Shown here: positions 1 to 11,400 of the stretch, in pieces | Layout of the letters: every line of letters starts with the position of its first letter | How positions within the stretch are numbered: position 1 is the first letter of the stretch | Origin: Malania oleifera | Lineage: Eukaryota; Streptophyta; Magnoliopsida; Santalales; Ximeniaceae | Direction: 5' to 3' | Length of the DNA stretch: 64,000 bases | Assembly: GCF_029873635.1 (NCBI RefSeq) | Contig: NC_080420.1 | Span: 124,962,958-125,026,957 of the forward strand | Notes under the pieces: model-generated | Seen by the model: only the letters and a program-made list of their open reading frames with translations | Databases searched by the model: none | What the model was told of the DNA's origin: nothing | Program-made: the position numbers and the translations under genes

Positions 1-1865
1 AATCATTTTTGGAATGAAAAGCACCAAAAAGAGTTTTTCCGAATGCTGTCAGTTTTTATACATCCGCATTGAGGTGAATTTTTATCTATCAAAATCTCTT
101 TATTTTAAAATGTGTTCAACATGAAAGTTGTAGTATTTTCTCTTAGATTTCTTTTGACATTAAGAACACTTTATTTAGTGTTATACAGAAAAGTTATGGC
201 CAAAACACTGAAGTGGGGTCACTGCTGTCAGACATCTAAATACTGTTCACAGAAGGCACTTCAGTTGTCTGAACAGCACACAGAACCACCTCAGATGTTT
301 GAAATCATCACTTCAGATGTCTGAAGATTTTCTAAAAAAAAATAATGAGGCAGTAGCTGTTCAGACGTCTAAACCCGGCACTTCAGACATCTAAACTTGA
401 CACCTCAAACGTCTGAACTCTACTTCAAACATCTAACCCTGTCTCTAGTTCATTTTTTTAAGGGGTTTCAGGAACTTCAGATGACTGAACTTGAATATTC
501 AGACATCTGAGCACTGTTCAATGGGAAAATTTTTTAAATTCTAATATTTTAAAATATAGTCGTTTGAGCTCCAAACTTTCTAAAAATTTGGGAAACTCTC
601 TAAGGAAACTTTTGCAACATGAAAACAAGTTTGAAAGCCTATAAATACATGATTTTACAAATCAAAATACATCCAAGAATTGAAAAATCTATTTTGAGAA
701 GCTGAAAGCACTCTTATTCGTACAAGTTCTCTTACTCACTCATTGGAAAACTCTTTTGCTAAGATATTCTGAAGTGCTGATCCTTCTTCCTTTGAATTCC
801 TACTGCTAATCCTCTTATAAGAAGGATATTGGTGAATTCTACACTTGAGCTTCATTCTATTTCATAATGATATTTTACATTCAAGTATATAGTGCTGAAA
901 TTGTACTAACTTGTTCTTTGAGAGAGTATACTTGTACGCAGATCTTATCTTGTTTTTCTTGTAGTTCTTTGACGTTCCAAGGTTTGTTTGGATCGTTGGC
1001 TAAGCAAGGGGACATTGCTTAGAGAGGCGGGCTCTAGCCTAAAGAAGTGACTGAACGAGGGGACATCGTTCGGAGAGGTGGGCTATAGCCTAGTGAAGGA
1101 ATGTTTGAGCGTGGGGTATCACTTGTAAAGGTTTTGTTCCACCCATCAATGAAACAGGTTTAGTGAAACCTTTGGTGGTTTGCCAAAAGCGAGGACGTAA
1201 GCTGGGTATAAGCTGAACCTCGTAAAAATCTCTGTCTCACTCTCTCTTTCTCTATTCTTTATTTTCAGTGCATATTTAAATTGCGTGGATGGTTTAAATT
1301 TGAAAATCATATAAACTACATATATTTGGAAACCAAACAAACTTAAGGTTTAATTTTGATTTGGGTTGCAAAAACCAAAAGGAAGTACGTTGGTTACATC
1401 ATATCTTGCGGAAACCATACGGGAGTACATTACTTGGTTAACATCCCAAAGATAAATTAACCAAGAGTTTATTTGAGTTCTAAAAATTTGGAAAGAGTGA
1501 TTGGATTCATTTATACAGGGCTTTACATCAGTAAGTATAAATTCTCATTCACTACAGGGCTTGGTTCAAATTTGGCTAATATCAACAAACAACCATTTTG
1601 AGTTTTTATATTACATAAGTGTTGTGTATTGGCTTGTTTGTTTGCTTTCTAATTATAGTTGATTGGTTTGGTTGAATGATTGGATGTTTGTATGGTTAAG
1701 GATTAAATAAAGAAACTAAATTCTTGAGTGCTTAACAAATTAAACAAATAAGTCACGAATTGGTTAAAAGAAATAAAATAAGTTTAAGAATTCTAATAAG
1801 AAATTAAAAGAAATTTTTAAAATCCAATTCACCCCCCCCCTCTTGGGAATCTAGTCCTAATTTCA
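1..1865 (+). mobile_element. SIRE-like Ty1/copia LTR, 5' end outside window
   Basis: Long LTR without coding potential. Seen: a TATA-like box (TATAAATA, 640-647), an R/U5-type block near 1170-1230 (gaggacgtaagctgggtata) shared with the LTRs near 19640 and 30410, a C-tract (caattcaccccccccc) near the end, and a terminal TTTCA at 1865. The same C-tract plus 'cttggga' ending is found at 19860 and 30900. No primer-binding site follows 1865, so this is a solo LTR or the 3' LTR of an element lying to the left. The TG start is not visible. The SIRE/Maximus assignment is inferred from LTR length and ending; no protein domain supports it here. Confidence 0.7.
227..511. repeat. Cluster of ~10 TTCAGAcgTCTGAA-type palindromes in U3
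   Basis: About ten imperfect copies of the dyad TTCAGA-C/T-G/A-TCTGAA lie in 285 bp, 130 to 410 bp upstream of the TATA-like box. The copy at 311-325 is nearly perfect (CTTCAGATGTCTGAAG). Spacing is irregular (about 15-100 bp), so this is a motif cluster and not a tandem satellite. Confidence 0.8.
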
Positions 1866-2276
1866 TAGATTCCTATCTCCGGATTGTGGTGCATATTCTT
1901 ATAGAATTCCTAAATCAGCTCGGGATGGTAGGAAGCGGTTGGCGGGGTCATGTAGTGGTCAAATTTCCTCATTTCGAGGATCGCAATGCAGCATTTTTTT
2001 TCTTTCATGGAGTCGAGTTTCATCCAATCGGAATGTGTACATCGACCATAAATCATAATCGTCCAAATTCATCCTTTGAACGGCCTTACCTTTTCGCTTC
2101 TTCTCAGGCTCGACTTGGGCTGCTTAGCTCCTTGATGATGTCGGTAAGGGTGTTGTAGGCTCTTACCCTGATTACATGTCGTCTTGTATCTGAATAGGAG
2201 CCCTTTTCCGCTTAGCGGTGGCTTGAGAAGACTGGGGTTGCTTGGAGGTGGCCCTGGACTCGGAACGGCGAGACAT
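1866..2276 (-). pseudogene. Start of downstream (env-like / plant transposon protein) ORF of Athila-like element
   Basis: An ATG at 2276 opens a short Ser/Arg/Lys/Gln-rich N-terminus (MSRRSESRATSKQ...) that stops at 2172. Further left, the same strand encodes in shifted frames a motif resembling ELI-x-EFYKNM, which recalls the 'x-REFYANL' motif of the extra ORF found downstream of pol in Athila/Calypso-type elements (putative plant transposon protein). The ORF is cut by the SIRE-like LTR at 1865. At least two frameshifts or stops are present. Function is unknown; the family link is by motif only. Confidence 0.45.
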
Positions 2277-2519
2277 GTTTGGAGAAATGGGGGATGGTTG
2301 AAGTGAAAAGGAAAAAATGTGGGATTAATGGCGATTGTTGCAGATGAAAGAAAGGGAGAGTGAAGGGATGGGAAAACAACTCACCCAAAACCCTAAATGC
2401 TTTTCTAGACAAGAACGTCGCACAAGGAGAGGTGTTGCAGGAGCTAGGGCTTGCCGTAGTGGATGTTGGAGGGTTGTCGAGGCTCAGGGGAGGTAGATGA
2501 AGCGTGGGTGACAAGGTCA

Positions 2520-2850
2520 AAGGAAGGGGCGAGAAGGTAATGACTTTTGATTTTTTAGACCAGGTCGCACCAGCTCTTAGGCTGGTCACGCCTAGTCGCA
2601 CCCCATAACCTAAACAAGAATATCGACTCTTAACCAGGTCACACCCAGCTCAGTGCTGGGAGTGCACATGGTCGAACCTCTCGATAATTTACAGGTCCTA
2701 ATAAGTTTAGAAACTCAACTAGGTTGTGCCAAAGAAGAGATGGTCGCACTCCTGGTCGAGCTTCTCAATACTTTGGAAGCTCAGAGGAATTTCAGGGAGT
2801 CAACCAAGTCGCACTTATGCGTGCTGGTCGCGCTCTAGTCACACCCCCCA
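2520..2850. repeat. Cluster of GGTCGCACC-like motifs upstream of the downstream ORF
   Basis: Repeated variants of acc(a/t)(a/g)GTCGCACC and ctggtcgag(g/c) are packed in this non-coding stretch, for example gaccaggtcgcaccagctc near 2560 and tggtcgcactcctggtcgag near 2745. The same motif set occurs in this element's LTR at about 15455-15760. 2850-3019 shows no coding match. Confidence 0.55.
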
Positions 2851-3019
2851 ACTACCTAAAACCATATCCTTAAGACTATAAACCCTATGTACTCTACTAT
2901 GTACAATCTAAGGACTCAAAAAGAAAATAAAAATACTCGGGTTGCCTCCCGGAAGCACTAAGTTTGTCGTCTTCAACCAGACACACTAAAGCTCATGTCA
3001 AACTCATCTAGGTTCAAAG

Positions 3020-4058
3020 CTAAAAGTGTCTTCCACCATTTTTTGTATTAAACCAGGTCTCACTTACCCACAGTTGTCCCTCTAAACTGGAGGTCGAATA
3101 ATGGATTGCAAAAATTTGTTTGTACGGGTCCTCCAGACCAAATATAGAGGGGCTCTCGGGCTGAAGTATATCCTTTAAAGGGTCCCTCCACAGAATTGAG
3201 GGAGCTCTTTCCTCAACACATTCATCAATCAGGTCGACGTCCACAGCTTCGACGTCATTGAGTGGATGTTGGGAAGCATGGAATACATTCAGCCGGAGCT
3301 ACATGTTGCCAAAGGACACATCCATAATCCCCGACCTACATTGAATGTAGGCATTAGCCTGGCTAAGAAAGGTCATCCCAATATGACAGGGATCAAGTCT
3401 TTGGTTGGACCCTAGAGTTCCATATCCAAGACTATGAAGTCAACAGTATAGTATAACTCTTCAACCTTAACCAAAATGTCCTCTATCACACCTCGGGGCC
3501 TTTTAATGGATTGATTAATGAAACTCAAGGTGACCGGGGTGGGCTGCAGCTCTCCTAAGTTGAATTTCTTAAAGACCGAGTACAAAAGGAGGTTCACACT
3601 TGCCCCTAAATCTAAAGAACCCTATCAATCATGTAATTTCCAATTACACATGAGATGGTTGGAGCGCCGGGGTCTTTCAGTTTAGGAGAAAGGTGACCTA
3701 ACATAATTGAGCTCACATGCTCGGCTAGCCTAACTTGTTTCTTCATGTGCACCCTTGATTTTCGCTTCTGTGTGCACAGGTCCTTGAGGAACTTGGCATA
3801 CGCAGGCACTTGCTTAATGGCATCTAAGAGATGAATATTAACCTTTACTTGTCGAAATGTGTCCATAATGGACTCAGTTGTGGCCTCCTTAGATTTAAAG
3901 GGTGCATGAAGAGTTGCAAGGTAAGAAGCTACAGGAATATAATGGGGAAGTGCTCCATCCTTGGAAAGAATAGGTGTCTTAGTATTAGTTACTAGATTAA
4001 GAGAAGGAGGATGACATGGTTTATCTTTGGTTTTTTCCCTCGTCTTTACCTTACCCAT
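3020..4058 (-). pseudogene. Athila-type gag-pol protease region, broken
   Basis: The piece 4058-3612 encodes the conserved pre-protease segment (PAYAKFLKDL, then PKLKDPGAPTISCVIGN). The protease follows with DLGASVNL just past a stop, continuing to about 3412. 3244-3020 encodes the acidic linker (VDLIDECVEE) that normally precedes RT. Stops and frameshifts separate the three pieces. Protease would cleave the Gag-Pol polyprotein in the particle. The expected RT does not follow. Confidence 0.65.
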
Positions 4059-4442
4059 TTTCTCAATCTAAGTTCTACCCAACCCTGTTGTTGACCTCTC
4101 TTCCACTTTGAAGAATGGTCACATCCTGGGCTTGCTCATTATATGACGAAAAACCAGCAGTCGGCTCACAATCTACCCCACATTGACCCTTAGAGTGCAC
4201 TGAAGGCAAACTTGGAAAATTTCCCTCATCTCTCTAACTCAACAAAGTAGCTAGTTGCCCCATGGTGGCTTCCAACTTTGCAATAGATTGGGAGTAAGAG
4301 TGGAGGAGTTGACAATCAGCTTGGCGATCAGCCTTAATGCCCTTAAGGGCTTTCAGCGCTATCTCCCAAAAAGAATCATATTTGGGCTTGGGAGGAGATG
4401 GTTACTAATAAGATGAAGAATAGGGGGCAAAGTGGAAGGATT

Positions 4443-5650
4443 TTAGGAATTTTGGTATATGCAAGGAGGTGGAGCAGCAGGTGATATCAGGTCTTTGAGA
4501 TTGGAAACCCGGAGCTTATGGCCTCCAATAGAAGTTAGGATGTTGTTTCCACCTAGAATTGTACATATTCGAATTTGGGTCATTCGTCGGCCTATCGTAC
4601 TAATTGTAGGTAGTTTTGACTTCTTCTTGCACAAAATCAGGATAAGAAGGCACATAGGGACAATCAATGCTGCTGATTGTGGTTGTTGTCCTAAGGACAA
4701 GAACTGATTGAGGTTTTGAACTATGGTGTGCAGTGTGGGCACTAGGTCATGTCCTATGGCTAACTCATAGACTCCCTCAGAGTTGGACGATGAAGGTTTG
4801 GAAGGTCTACAAACAGCAACTACATGCTGTTGAGAATTTTCGATGAGGTTCTCAAAGAGAGCCCAAGCCTCATTCTCATTTTTAGTAAGGAAATTACCTC
4901 CACAAGATTCATCTATCATTGACCTATCTCGCTCAGCTAACCCTTCATAAAAGGTCTGAACCCACTGTCACTTAGGGACCTGATGGTGAGGGCATTTATG
5001 TAAGACGTCCCTAAAACGCTTCTAGGTCTCAAAGAATAGTTCCCCATCCAATTGTGAGAAACTAGTGATGGCTCTCCTAAGCTGGATAGTCTTCCCAATT
5101 GGGAAGTACTTCTTCAAGAACTCATGTTGCATAGTGGCCCAGTTGGTCACCGAGTTTGGCTCTATGGACGTTAGCTAATATTTGGCTTTTTCTTTCAAAG
5201 AGAACGGGAAAAGAGTTAAGCGAAGGGCATCATCATCGAAATTATGTATTCGATTGGATGGTGGAACAGATCTCGAGAAGCTCATCTAAATGCTTACAAA
5301 AATTTTCCTTTGAATTCCCATAGAATCGAGATGATGGAAGTCTTGATCTCAAATTGCGCTGCCTCAACATCTGGATATTGGATGCAAGACAGCGAGGTGT
5401 AGGTGTTGGGTACAAAGTAGTCCCTAAGAGGCCTAAGACGTTGCTCATCCACCACAGGCTGGTGGGGAGCTTGGGGTTCTAGATTTTGAGTAGTGGGAAC
5501 CAAATTACGTTCGATCATAACTTTGGGTTCGGATGACTCCGCAAACTCAGGATTCAAGATGGGTTTTCTAATGGACCTACTAGATCTCTCAATCTTAAGG
5601 TCTATAGGCACTATCTTATGATCCAAAGAACGCAAACCCAACATACACAA
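4443..5650 (-). pseudogene. Athila-type gag (capsid) remnant
   Basis: 5650-5294 ends with the typical Athila gag N-terminal run (YTSLSCIQYPDVEAAQFEIK). The frame then shifts: the next capsid segment KHLDELLEICSTI is in a second frame near 5300-5250, and the C-terminal part MIDESCGGNFL...NEAWALFENL is read from 4919 to 4443. Gag forms the intracellular particle that packages the element RNA. The frame is broken in at least two places. Identification is by recognised family motifs. Confidence 0.7.
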
Positions 5651-5766
5651 TTATAGCACACAATCAAGACTTCAATATATAAAACAAAAACAAAAATAAA
5701 ATAAAACAAAGAAAAACAAAGAAATAACACGCTAAACTAGAAATTGGCTTATAACCATAACCTAGT

Positions 5767-5783
5767 CCCCGGAAACAACGCCA
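5767..5783 (-). other. Primer-binding site of Athila-like element
   Basis: On the minus strand TGGCGTTGTTTCCGGGG follows the LTR end (CA at 5790-5789) after a few bases. It matches the PBS usual for Athila/Tat elements and fixes orientation and the inner LTR border. Confidence 0.75.
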
Positions 5784-5788
5784 AAATT

Positions 5789-6287
5789 TGGTAGGCTTTC
5801 ATCTAGCAAAGGCTTGGGTCCTCAACTACCAAAAATAAAATGTATAACCTAACTACTCCAAGTTCAGTAGAACAGTGAGTAAGTTGGGTATCGATCCACA
5901 GGGACTCGGGTGTAGTTATTCACCACTTCTAATCTAGTTTACTATAGTCTTGTGTAAAAGAAAGTAAAAAGGAGAGATTTTTATAGGGTTTCCTAACAAT
6001 CTATTGAAAGCATGTAAATTCTATATTAACTCTACTCCTATAAAGCAGTGCTTAGTTTATGAATCCGACTTAGACTGTCGTGTGTGTAAACTACGTTCGA
6101 TCAGCTATCCATATTAGGCTAGACAGTGAAAGGAGCCATTTGATGGCATAGGGTAGCAAGGGTGCACCAATCGTCCGGAGCATGATCAGGAACCGAAGTA
6201 TACCTTATACAATGATCACGAGAACCTATTTGGTATCCATAGCCTACTACATATAATTGACTGAATCGATAGTAGTGTTATCCTATC
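5789..6287 (-). repeat. Athila-like LTR, U5-side part
   Basis: Segment between the PBS and the inserted Tekay-type element. With 15078-16007 it makes one LTR of about 1.43 kb. No coding potential. Confidence 0.6.
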
Positions 6288-8167
6288 TATAAGAACCCGA
6301 TCCGTGAGATATGGAATAAATAAATAAGAAAAAGGTAAAATGGTAAATTAAGCTGGCTTCATCGACGAAGCCAAAGTTTCGTCGATGAAGGCCCTTCTAT
6401 TGTTCGACGATGAAATGCAGAGGCTCGTCGACGAGAAGAATCCTAGAGCTTTTAGGAAATTTGAAAATATCAAGCTCGTCGATGAGGCCACTGCTATGTT
6501 GACGAACTCCCTTTGTTGACTCGTCGATGAAGACACTGCCTCGTCAACGAGGTTGTCTAAGTCAAAGGCTCTATAAATATCCCATTTCATTGCTTCTTGG
6601 CTAAGAAATCCAAAACTCTCTCCCTCTCTCTTTAGAACTAGCAGGAACACTCTCTCTCTCTAGATTTCTTCTACGTTCGTCGTTAGAATCGACGATCTGG
6701 TGTTACTGCGGGGATTAGGGAAGGATTCTCTTTGCAATTTGTGGAACGGATCTTCATTTCAAGGATTTTCGGGTTTTGACCCAAAATCGAGGTAAGGCTC
6801 AGTTTTCATTTCTATTTTAGTAGATCTATGGAGAAGGGAATTGTAAGTATGTATTGTACTGTGATTTATAGGTTTTGGAAACTCGGTTCGCAGTTTAGGA
6901 GTCATAGAGTTCGGGTTTTGATTTTCGGGTTAACGTAAGGGTTTCTGTTTATATCAGTTATTTTTGAAATCAAAATCGCTGAAATTGTTGTTTACGATTA
7001 TATGTACGATTTGGCTACTTATTCGGGAAAATCTAACGAGTAAACTTACGACATTTTCGAGTTACAGTTTTTAGAAAAAAGGGGGGTTTGGGTTGCACAC
7101 CTGGTTTCGTTGGAAAATCGTATGTATATATTGTGAGTATATTGTATAGGGATGGCCGCAACTTGACTTCTTTTTAAACTGTATTCTTGAAATCATAATT
7201 TACGTACTTACCAAATAAGTGTGGAATGAACTATTTTTTTGAAAATGTTCCAGGTTTGTGAAAGGCTGAACCGATTGTGTACCATAGGCTATGATATGTT
7301 GAAATGAGTTATAGGGACGTGAGGTCCAAAAATGTTCTAAGTTTTGTGAAAATGCTGAGTCGGAATAAGGTCAAACGTTGATGATAGTCAAAGCGCGTCG
7401 GCTTATCCTCGAAGGCTTAGATGTGGAGACGGGTCGGTATAATACCGCAGGTGGAAGGTGTGAAATATCACTTTCTATACCGGTTGATTACTGAAGAGTG
7501 TAGGTTCACCAGATATCGTACAGGGAACCCATGGGAGTCTAGGGCTGCGCCATATGTCGAGGACGCCGTGTAATGTGGACCAGCTTCGTGCCGAAGAGTG
7601 TGACGACACTGGATATAAATCACGTGTTTATGAGATATACTGGAACTATATTGTGATTATACTATAACTGCATTGAGAAAATACTGGAATTGTGTTAAGT
7701 TTTATTTTAAAATAACACTTATATGCCACACACTGTTATAACTTGATTCTTCCGTACTGAAAGGTTTCTCACCCCTATCGTACGTACATGTTTTCAGGTC
7801 CCCCGAGTAGCCGAAAATAGCATCCTAGTGTTAGGAGCGTAGTTGTCGGTCTAGCTACGTTAAGTACTAACGTAAGTACTGGATTAAGGTCAGGTTGTCA
7901 TGCTGGGTTTTGTAGACACCGAAGGCTTTGTTTTGTATTATGGAACCTGGATGTTAGGTTGTATAGACTCTGGTATGGTATGGCATGTTATTATAGTTTG
8001 ACTATTTTCTACTGCGTAACTGTGTTGGTAAATGTGATTAGGGTGTACGGGAACCCCACGGGGTTAGACCCTTTCATTGTATAGTATCATGTGTGTTTGA
8101 ATGATATAGGGACAAGTTAGGTTACTAAATCACCCCTAGGAACCATTCCCGGGTTCGGAGTGTGATA
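6288..8167 (+). repeat. 5' LTR of Tekay-type element
   Basis: Begins TATAAGAACCCGATCC where the 3' LTR has TGTAAGAACCCGATCC. A palindrome cluster (6355-6551) lies upstream of a TATA-like box (ctataaatatcc near 6571), followed by CT-rich sequence. The block 'ccacacactg...tactgaaagg-ttctcacccc' near 7735 recurs in the other Tekay-type LTRs of the window. Confidence 0.9.
6355..6551. repeat. TCGTCGACGA palindrome cluster in U3
   Basis: About eight copies or variants of CTCGTCGACGAG. A perfect one is at 6424-6435, CTCGTCGATGAG at 6475-6486 and CTCGTCAACGAG at 6540-6551. They end about 20 bp before the TATA-like box. Confidence 0.85.
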
Positions 8168-8170
8168 GCT

Positions 8171-8182
8171 TGGTATCAGAAC
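8171..8182 (+). other. Primer-binding site (tRNA-Met type)
   Basis: TGGTATCAGAAC starts 3 bp after the LTR end and differs by one base from the TGGTATCAGAGC commonly used with initiator tRNA-Met. Confidence 0.85.
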
Positions 8183-8471
8183 TAACCAGGTTGCTAGGTC
8201 TTGTTGACTTGGTTAGGCGTAGCTATGTGTACATACCAAAGTATAGGATGTAGGAAATGGATAGAATAGGTCGAGGGTTGTTTTGTTGCTAGATAGGGAC
8301 TCGTTGGTAGTGTTCTACGTTTTTCCTGAAATGATGATTTTAGTAAAATCATGCCAAACCACTGATGGTTTCGTGTTAGTGTGATTGGTAGTTAACATGA
8401 TTAGTTGTAAATGATTGCGTTAACTGTATGTGACGTAGGAGTGCTAATAGATTCCTATCGTATTTTTTAGA

Positions 8472-9535
8472 ATGGAGCCCAAGGATAACAACTTGGGTAG
8501 TGGCTCCGAGGGGACTGCAAGCGATGAGTCTCCTTCAGTGCCTCAAGGGTTGACAAGGTAGGTTATGCGGGAGATCGAGCAAAGTGTTAGGAGACGTGAA
8601 CGTTCTCCTACCGATGTGGGGTGTACCATCAAGAGGTTCACACATATGCACCCTCTGATGTTTTCAGGAGGACCCGATCCAATGATAGCAGAGGACTAGG
8701 TCGAGAAGACCGAAAGGATTCTGGAGGTCCTACACTTCACAAATAAGCAGAGAATCCTCTATGTTGCCTTCTAGCTATCTAGGGAGGCTGGGTGATGGTG
8801 GATTGCGGTGATTCTGCTGGAGAAGAAGAGAGTCGGTCCAATAGAGATGACATAGAACCGCTTTAAGGAAGTGTTCTTTGAAAGATACTTCCCAGCCTCC
8901 ACACGCAATGCTAAGGCAAATGAGTTCTCTGCTCTGACATGGGAAGATATGATGGTGCAGAGGTATACGGCTCGATATATAGAGTTATCCCGTTTCGCGC
9001 CATGCTTGATCTCGAACGAGTACAAGAAGACTCGGAGGTTCAAGAAGGTCCTGAGGAAGGACATTTGCTGATTAGTGGGTATGCTTCAGATCCGTGATTT
9101 TTCAATTTTGGTGGATAAGGCCATTGTGATCGAGATCGGCATCCGGGAGGATAAGGTGGGTTAGGAACCAAAGAAAAGACTAGTGCCTTTTGGTTCTCGG
9201 TCTGGTTCTCTCCAGGGGAAATGGAAGAAGAGGAACTATAGTACCAGAAGTCGCTAGAGTTTGGAATGGCAGGGTTCGCAGGGGGACCAATATCGGGAGC
9301 GTTATGTCAGGTGCCATAGACAGCATGACGGTGAATGTCAGCCGTTTGGGGGTAATTGCTACAACTGTGGCCAATCAGGTTGTATGGCTCAGGATTGTCA
9401 CACGCCAAAGAGGGGTACGCCCGCTTCAAGTCAGAATTAGGATAGTAATCAGGTTTTCCAAGGAACTTATCAAGAGAACACAACTTCGGCAAGGGTATAC
9501 TCACTTACTCCAGCAGATGCTGAGCATGCTGGGAA
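8472..9535 (+). pseudogene. Tekay-type gag
   Basis: ATG at 8472 (MEPKDNNLGS), followed by the Ty3 gag domain (FKEVFFERYFPASTRNAKA at 8862-8918; AARYIELSRF-like run). The region 9330-9400 encodes a zinc knuckle, CYNCGQSGCMAQDC, in which the usual His of C-x2-C-x4-H-x4-C is Cys. About nine in-frame stops are present, several being TAG where CAG or TGG is expected. The protease ORF continues in the same frame. Confidence 0.85.
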
Positions 9536-9536
9536 T

Positions 9537-9835
9537 GTGGTGACAGGTACTATGATATTGCTTTCAAATAGAGCTAAGGTTTTATTTGATTCGGGTGCGA
9601 CCCACTCCTTTATATCTACTAATTTTGTAAAACTGTGTGGGGTTGAGACCCAAGTCATGAATGAAGAGTTGTCTATAGCTACACCATCTAGGAGTGTAAC
9701 GTCTTGTAGGAGGATGTTAGGAGATTGGCTAGTGGAAATTCAGGGAAGGCTGCTACCGGTGAATCTTGTGTTATATGACATGTCTAGTTCGATGTCATAC
9801 TGGGAATGAATTGGTTATCCTCTAGTTATGTCGTG
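9537..9835 (+). pseudogene. Tekay-type aspartic protease
   Basis: VLFDSGATHSFIS at 9570-9608 contains the catalytic D-S-G. The domain continues to 'YDMSSSMSYWE' and is followed by a frame change at about 9806, after which MNWL (normally GMDWL in the family) is read. In the family it processes Gag-Pol. Confidence 0.85.
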
Positions 9836-10900
9836 ATCAAATGTCCTAGAAAGGTAGTAGTGTTCAGACCTCCTGGAGAGCATAAGTATGAGTTTATAGG
9901 ATCGTGTGTGCATTCGACGCCACAGAATCTATCGGCATTGCAGGCGAGGAGGTTACTCTTAGATGGATGTCAAAGGTACCTAGCTAGCATGAAGGAACCA
10001 CCACGGGATGAGTTGAAGCTCAAAGATATTCGAACAGTTAACGAGTTCCCGGATGTGTTCCCAGAAGACTTACCTAGTTTTCCTCTAGATCGTGAGGTGG
10101 AGTTTGCGATAGAGTTGTTGCCTGGCAAGGCACCAATTTCTAAAGCTCTGTACCAGATGGCTCCAACATAACTTCAGGAGTTGAAGGAGCAGTTGCAGGA
10201 ATTACTGGACAAGAGCTTTATCCGACCTAGTGTTTCGCCCTGGGGAGCTCTAGTTTTGTTCGTGAAGAAGAAGGATGGGTCAATGCGCATGTGCATTAAT
10301 TACCATGAGATCAACAAGGTGACTGTAAATAATTGTTACCCGTTGCCTCGTATCAATGATCTCTTTGACCAGTTACAGGGGACGCAGGTCTTTTCGAAGA
10401 TCGACCTACGGTCAGGGTATCATCAAGTGAGGGTTAGATCTGAGGCTGTTGCGAAGATTGCTTTTCGAACCAGATACAACCACTACGAGTTCTTAGTCAT
10501 GCCTTTTGGGTTGATGAATGCTCCAGCAGTGTTCATGGATCTGATGAATAGGGTTTTCCATGAGTACCTGGATCAGTTTGTAGTAGTGTTTATCGATAAC
10601 ATTCTGGTATACTCGAGGAGTCCGAAAAAGCATGAAAACCATCTGAGGTTGGTGCTATAGATTCTGCAAGAGAGGAAATAGTATGCCAAGCTAAAGAAAT
10701 GTGAGTTCTGGTTGAATTAGGTAGCATTTTTAGGTCATGTGGTGTCTAAAGGCGGTATCTCAGTTGATCCTAGCAAGATTGAAGTTGTGGTTGACTGGGT
10801 GAGATGGAAGAGTGTATAGGAGGTTCAGAGTTTCCTAGGACTAACGGGTTATTATCGTTGATTCGTGGAGGGATTTTCTAAGTTGTCTGGGCCTTTGACA
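9836..10900 (+). pseudogene. Tekay-type reverse transcriptase
   Basis: The frame from 9806 encodes the linker (FPDVFPEDLP) and RT. Fingers and palm are seen: [14 protein letters not shown] near 10210, [10 protein letters not shown] near 10400, [12 protein letters not shown] near 10500. The catalytic motif is FIDN at 10589-10600 where the family has Y/F-x-DD, so the second aspartate is lost by one G-to-A change. Stops lie at about 10170, 10658, 10680, 10720, 10817 and 10860. Confidence 0.9.
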
Positions 10901-11400
10901 TGATTGACCAGGAAGGGGTGAAGTTTGATTGGACCAATGATTGCGAGCAGTGTTTTCAGGATTTGAAGTGCCGACTAGTTACTGCTCCGGTCTTAACCAT
11001 TCCTTCTGGAGATGGTGATTCTATGATCTATAGCGACGCGTCTCTAAAGGGTTTGGGATGTGTGCTTATGCAACAGGGTAAGGTAATAGCTAATGCTTCT
11101 CATAAACTTAAGGAATACGAGAAGAATTACCCTACGCATGATTTGGAATTGGCTACTGTAGTTTATGTACTGAAGATCTGGCGACACTACCTGTATGGTG
11201 TATAGTGTGAGATTTTCACTAATCACAAGAGCCTCAAGTACTTTTTCACACAGAAGGAGTTGAACATGAGGTAAGGAAGGTGGCTTGAGATTATCAAGGA
11301 CTACGATTGCACCATCAGTTATCACCCAGGGAAAGCCAACGTGGTAGCTGATGCGTTGAGTCGGAAGTCAGAATATGCTGCAGTATCTGTAGTTGTAGCT
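10901..11400 (+). pseudogene. Tekay-type RNase H
   Basis: Encodes the usual tether ([17 protein letters not shown]) and RNase H start ([17 protein letters not shown] of the active site at about 11034), through [18 protein letters not shown] to VVADALSRK near 11350. The frame differs from RT (shift near 10915). Stops occur near 11205 and 11270. Confidence 0.85.

Noticed and set aside
6348-6650. Minus-strand 100-codon frame with repeated DEAVSSSTS-like protein (similar frames near 13126, 27049 and 34458)
   Set aside because: Product of the TCGTCGACGA palindromes in LTRs.
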